Part shown: piece after piece, positions 62,359-64,000 of the stretch
Numbering within the stretch: the first letter of the stretch is position 1
Layout of the letters: every line of letters begins with the position of its first letter
Source of the DNA: Cupriavidus necator N-1
GTDB lineage: Bacteria > Pseudomonadota > Gammaproteobacteria > Burkholderiales > Burkholderiaceae
Direction: 5' to 3'
Length of the DNA: 64,000 nucleotides
Assembly: GCF_000219215.1 (NCBI RefSeq)
Contig: NC_015726.1
Coordinates: forward strand, 1,054,001 to 1,118,000
Program-made: the position numbers and the translations under genes
The notes under the pieces: generated by a model
The model's database searches: none
What the model saw: the letters and a program-made list of their open reading frames with translations, nothing else
Told to the model about the DNA's origin: nothing

Positions 62359-63920
62359 GATTGCACCTCGCTGGCGGCAACGGCCGGCACCGTGTTTTTG
62401 TTCGTGGTGTCCTGGCTGTCCCGGTGCGCCCGGTGTGCCAGGGGAGAGGGAGGCGGGACATCGAACTGCAACACGCCGTCTGCGATGCGCCCGTGCCGAA
62501 TCGTCAGCAGGTCCTTCAGGTAGTTCTGGTGCACGCGCCATGGCTTGCGATGCCCTTGCCGGGGCAGCACGGTGGCGGCACGCTGCACGTAGCCGGAGGT
62601 GAAATCCAGGAACGGGGTCGGCTCAACGTCAGCGGGGGCGCGCGGCACGGCAATGCGGTGGGCGTGGCGATCCATATGACGCAGCAGGCGGCAGACGTAC
62701 TCGGCTGTGAGGTCGGCCTTGAGCGTCCACGAGGCATTGGTGTACCCGAAGGCCAGCACCAGGTTGGGCACATCGCTCAGCATCATCCCCTTGTAGGCCA
62801 GGCATTCGGCGGGGCGGCGCGGCTGGCCGTCTACAGTGAGCGCAATGTCGCCCAGCATGTTCAGCTTCAGGCCGGTGGCCACCACCACGACATCCGCGGC
62901 CAGCGTCTTGCCGCTGGCCAGCACGATGCCGTCTTCGGTAAACCGGTCGATGGTGTCGGTCACCACCGATGCGTGCCCGTCGCGGATCGCGCGGAACAGG
63001 TCGCCGTCGGGCACCAGGCACAGGCGCTGGTCCCACGGCCTGTAGCGGGGCGTGAAGTGGGTGCCGACGTCATAGCCTGGCGTCAGTTGCGCTGCCGCCA
63101 TGCCGATCAGGCGCTGCCTGACGCGATCCGGCCGGCGCCGCGCCAGCTGGAAGAACATCATGCCCAGCAGCACGTTCTTCCAGCGCGTGGCGGCGTAGGC
63201 CAGCCGCTCCGGCAGGATGCGGCGCAGCTTGTGGGCGATGGCGTCCTCGCCGGGGCGCGTCACGATATAGGTGGGAGAGCGCTGCAGCATCGTCACGTGC
63301 GCGGCGCTCTTCGCCATGGCCGGCACCAGCGTGACCGCCGTGGCGCCGCTGCCGATCACCACCACGCGCTTGCCGGCGTAGTCGAGCGATTCGTCCCAGA
63401 ACTGCGGATGCACCATGCTGCCGCGGAATTGTTCTTCGCCTGCAAATTCGGGCCGGTGGCCCTCGGCATAGCTGTAATAGCCCGCGCACACATAGAGCAA
63501 GCGTGCGCGCAGGCGCAGCCGGCTGTGGTCCGCCGTGTGTTCGGCTTCGACCGTCCAGCAGGCTGAGGCGCTGTCCCATGCCGCGCTGATGACCCGATGG
63601 CCAAAGCGGATATGTGACGTGATGCCGGCCTCTTCGGCGGTTTCGCGGATGTAGGCGCGAATCGACGGCCCGTCGGCGATGGCCTTGGCGCCGCGCCAGG
63701 GCTTGAAGCGGTAGCCCAGCGTGTACATGTCCGAATCCGAGCGGATGCCGGGGTAGCGGAACAGGTCCCAGGTGCCGCCCATGGCCTCGCGCGCCTCCAG
63801 GATGGCGTAGCGCTTGCCGGGGCAGCGCATTTGCAGCTGGCGCGCGGCGCCAATGCCGGACAGGCCGGCGCCTACGATCAGGACATCGAGGACTGCGTCA
63901 TCGGAACTTGGGGCGGTCAT
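62355..63920 (-). CDS. FAD/NADPH-dependent Baeyer-Villiger-type monooxygenase
   Basis: 521 residues. N-terminal FAD site GAGLSGIGAARQLQ, the NADPH Rossmann motif VIGSGATAVTLVPAM, and between them FRGSMVHPQFW, which fits the type I Baeyer-Villiger fingerprint FxGxxxHxxxW. The family resembles AlmA/MymA-type enzymes acting on ketones or long-chain alkanes. The following gene is an alpha/beta hydrolase that could open the ester product. First gene of the operon; promoter and a 12-bp inverted repeat lie directly upstream. The natural substrate is unknown. Confidence 0.9.
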   Translation of the reverse strand: MTAPSSDDAVLDVLIVGAGLSGIGAARQLQMRCPGKRYAILEAREAMGGTWDLFRYPGIRSDSDMYTLGYRFKPWRGAKAIADGPSIRAYIRETAEEAGITSHIRFGHRVISAAWDSASACWTVEAEHTADHSRLRLRARLLYVCAGYYSYAEGHRPEFAGEEQFRGSMVHPQFWDESLDYAGKRVVVIGSGATAVTLVPAMAKSAAHVTMLQRSPTYIVTRPGEDAIAHKLRRILPERLAYAATRWKNVLLGMMFFQLARRRPDRVRQRLIGMAAAQLTPGYDVGTHFTPRYRPWDQRLCLVPDGDLFRAIRDGHASVVTDTIDRFTEDGIVLASGKTLAADVVVVATGLKLNMLGDIALTVDGQPRRPAECLAYKGMMLSDVPNLVLAFGYTNASWTLKADLTAEYVCRLLRHMDRHAHRIAVPRAPADVEPTPFLDFTSGYVQRAATVLPRQGHRKPWRVHQNYLKDLLTIRHGRIADGVLQFDVPPPSPLAHRAHRDSQDTTNKNTVPAVAASEVQS

Positions 63921-63939
63921 GGCGGATCCGGACGAGTGG

Positions 63940-63990
63940 CGCTTCTGACAACATAGATTGTCAGAAGCGATCCGGCAAGTAATCTGACAA
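63940..63990 (-). promoter_or_regulatory. Operator and promoter of the monooxygenase operon
   Basis: A perfect inverted repeat with 12-bp arms (CGCTTCTGACAA at 63940-63951 and its complement at 63958-63969, 6-base spacer), then a third half site TCTGACAA at 63983-63990. A promoter on the minus strand overlaps it: TTGCCG (plus-strand 63973-63978), 17 bases, TATGTT (63950-63955). A dimeric repressor, probably TetR-type, would block the -10. Its gene is likely just outside the window. Confidence 0.65.
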
Positions 63991-64000
63991 TAGGGAATGT

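Overview
The window looks like a chromosomal segment of a Burkholderiales beta-proteobacterium, most likely Cupriavidus or a close relative. This rests on very high GC with strong GC3 in the genes, tandem Bug/TctC-type binding proteins, many LysR regulators, a yhdP-nit-tldD cluster and the nadK/hrcA/hemH/hsp15/grpE block. I infer the taxon from protein character and gene order, not from a search. No rRNA, tRNA, insertion sequence, phage or CRISPR array was seen.

Layout. 1-1.5 kb: 3' end of ureG (urease maturation), then two unrecognised small genes. 1.5-4.7 kb: a YghU/YfcG-like GST, an ACAD10/11-type acyl-CoA dehydrogenase and a divergent LysR gene. 5-12 kb: cell-envelope genes, namely a CAP-domain lipoprotein, a VWA lipoprotein with an ECF sigma/anti-sigma pair, and a lipoprotein gamma-glutamyltransferase. 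12-16.3 kb: a minus-strand operon of 3-hydroxyacyl-CoA dehydrogenase, PaaG-like crotonase, histidine phosphatase and an APH-fold kinase of the LvaA/ACAD10-11 type. 16.4-23 kb: a second GST, a methionine-type aminotransferase, a solitary PIN protein, YaaA, an M14 peptidase, a lipoprotein with a histone-like tail, and an N-formylglutamate amidohydrolase.

23-30.2 kb is a catabolic island: two Bug proteins, two LysR regulators, benzoylformate decarboxylase and an aldehyde dehydrogenase, which together could take benzoylformate to benzoate. 30.2-34.3 kb holds a MoxR ATPase/CoxE-type VWA pair with a GNAT gene between them, then two small c-type cytochromes behind a long untranslated region. 34.3-35.7 kb is aroG (DAHP synthase) preceded by what reads as a complete ribosome-mediated attenuator: a 23-codon leader with F-Y-F-Y-F-F, mutually exclusive hairpins and a terminator. 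36-47 kb holds a methyltransferase, tldD, nit, yhdP and the divergent glnE, whose last codons are out of frame.

47-49.8 kb is a protein-sorting module: a rhombosortase beside an S8 protease with a GlyGly-CTERM tail, plus a small lipoprotein resembling the protease's own propeptide. 49.8-56.9 kb is housekeeping and stress: recN, nadK, hrcA, hemH, hsp15, grpE and a thioredoxin. 57-64 kb: phospholipase A (pldA), a DUF1841 protein, a DMT permease, a RutE/HadB-like nitroreductase, and an operon of Baeyer-Villiger-type monooxygenase, alpha/beta hydrolase and Coq4-family protein under a 12-bp inverted-repeat operator at the window's right edge.

The most unusual signals are the aroG attenuator, the rhombosortase/GlyGly-CTERM/propeptide group, the glnE frameshift, and the split kinase plus ACAD pair.
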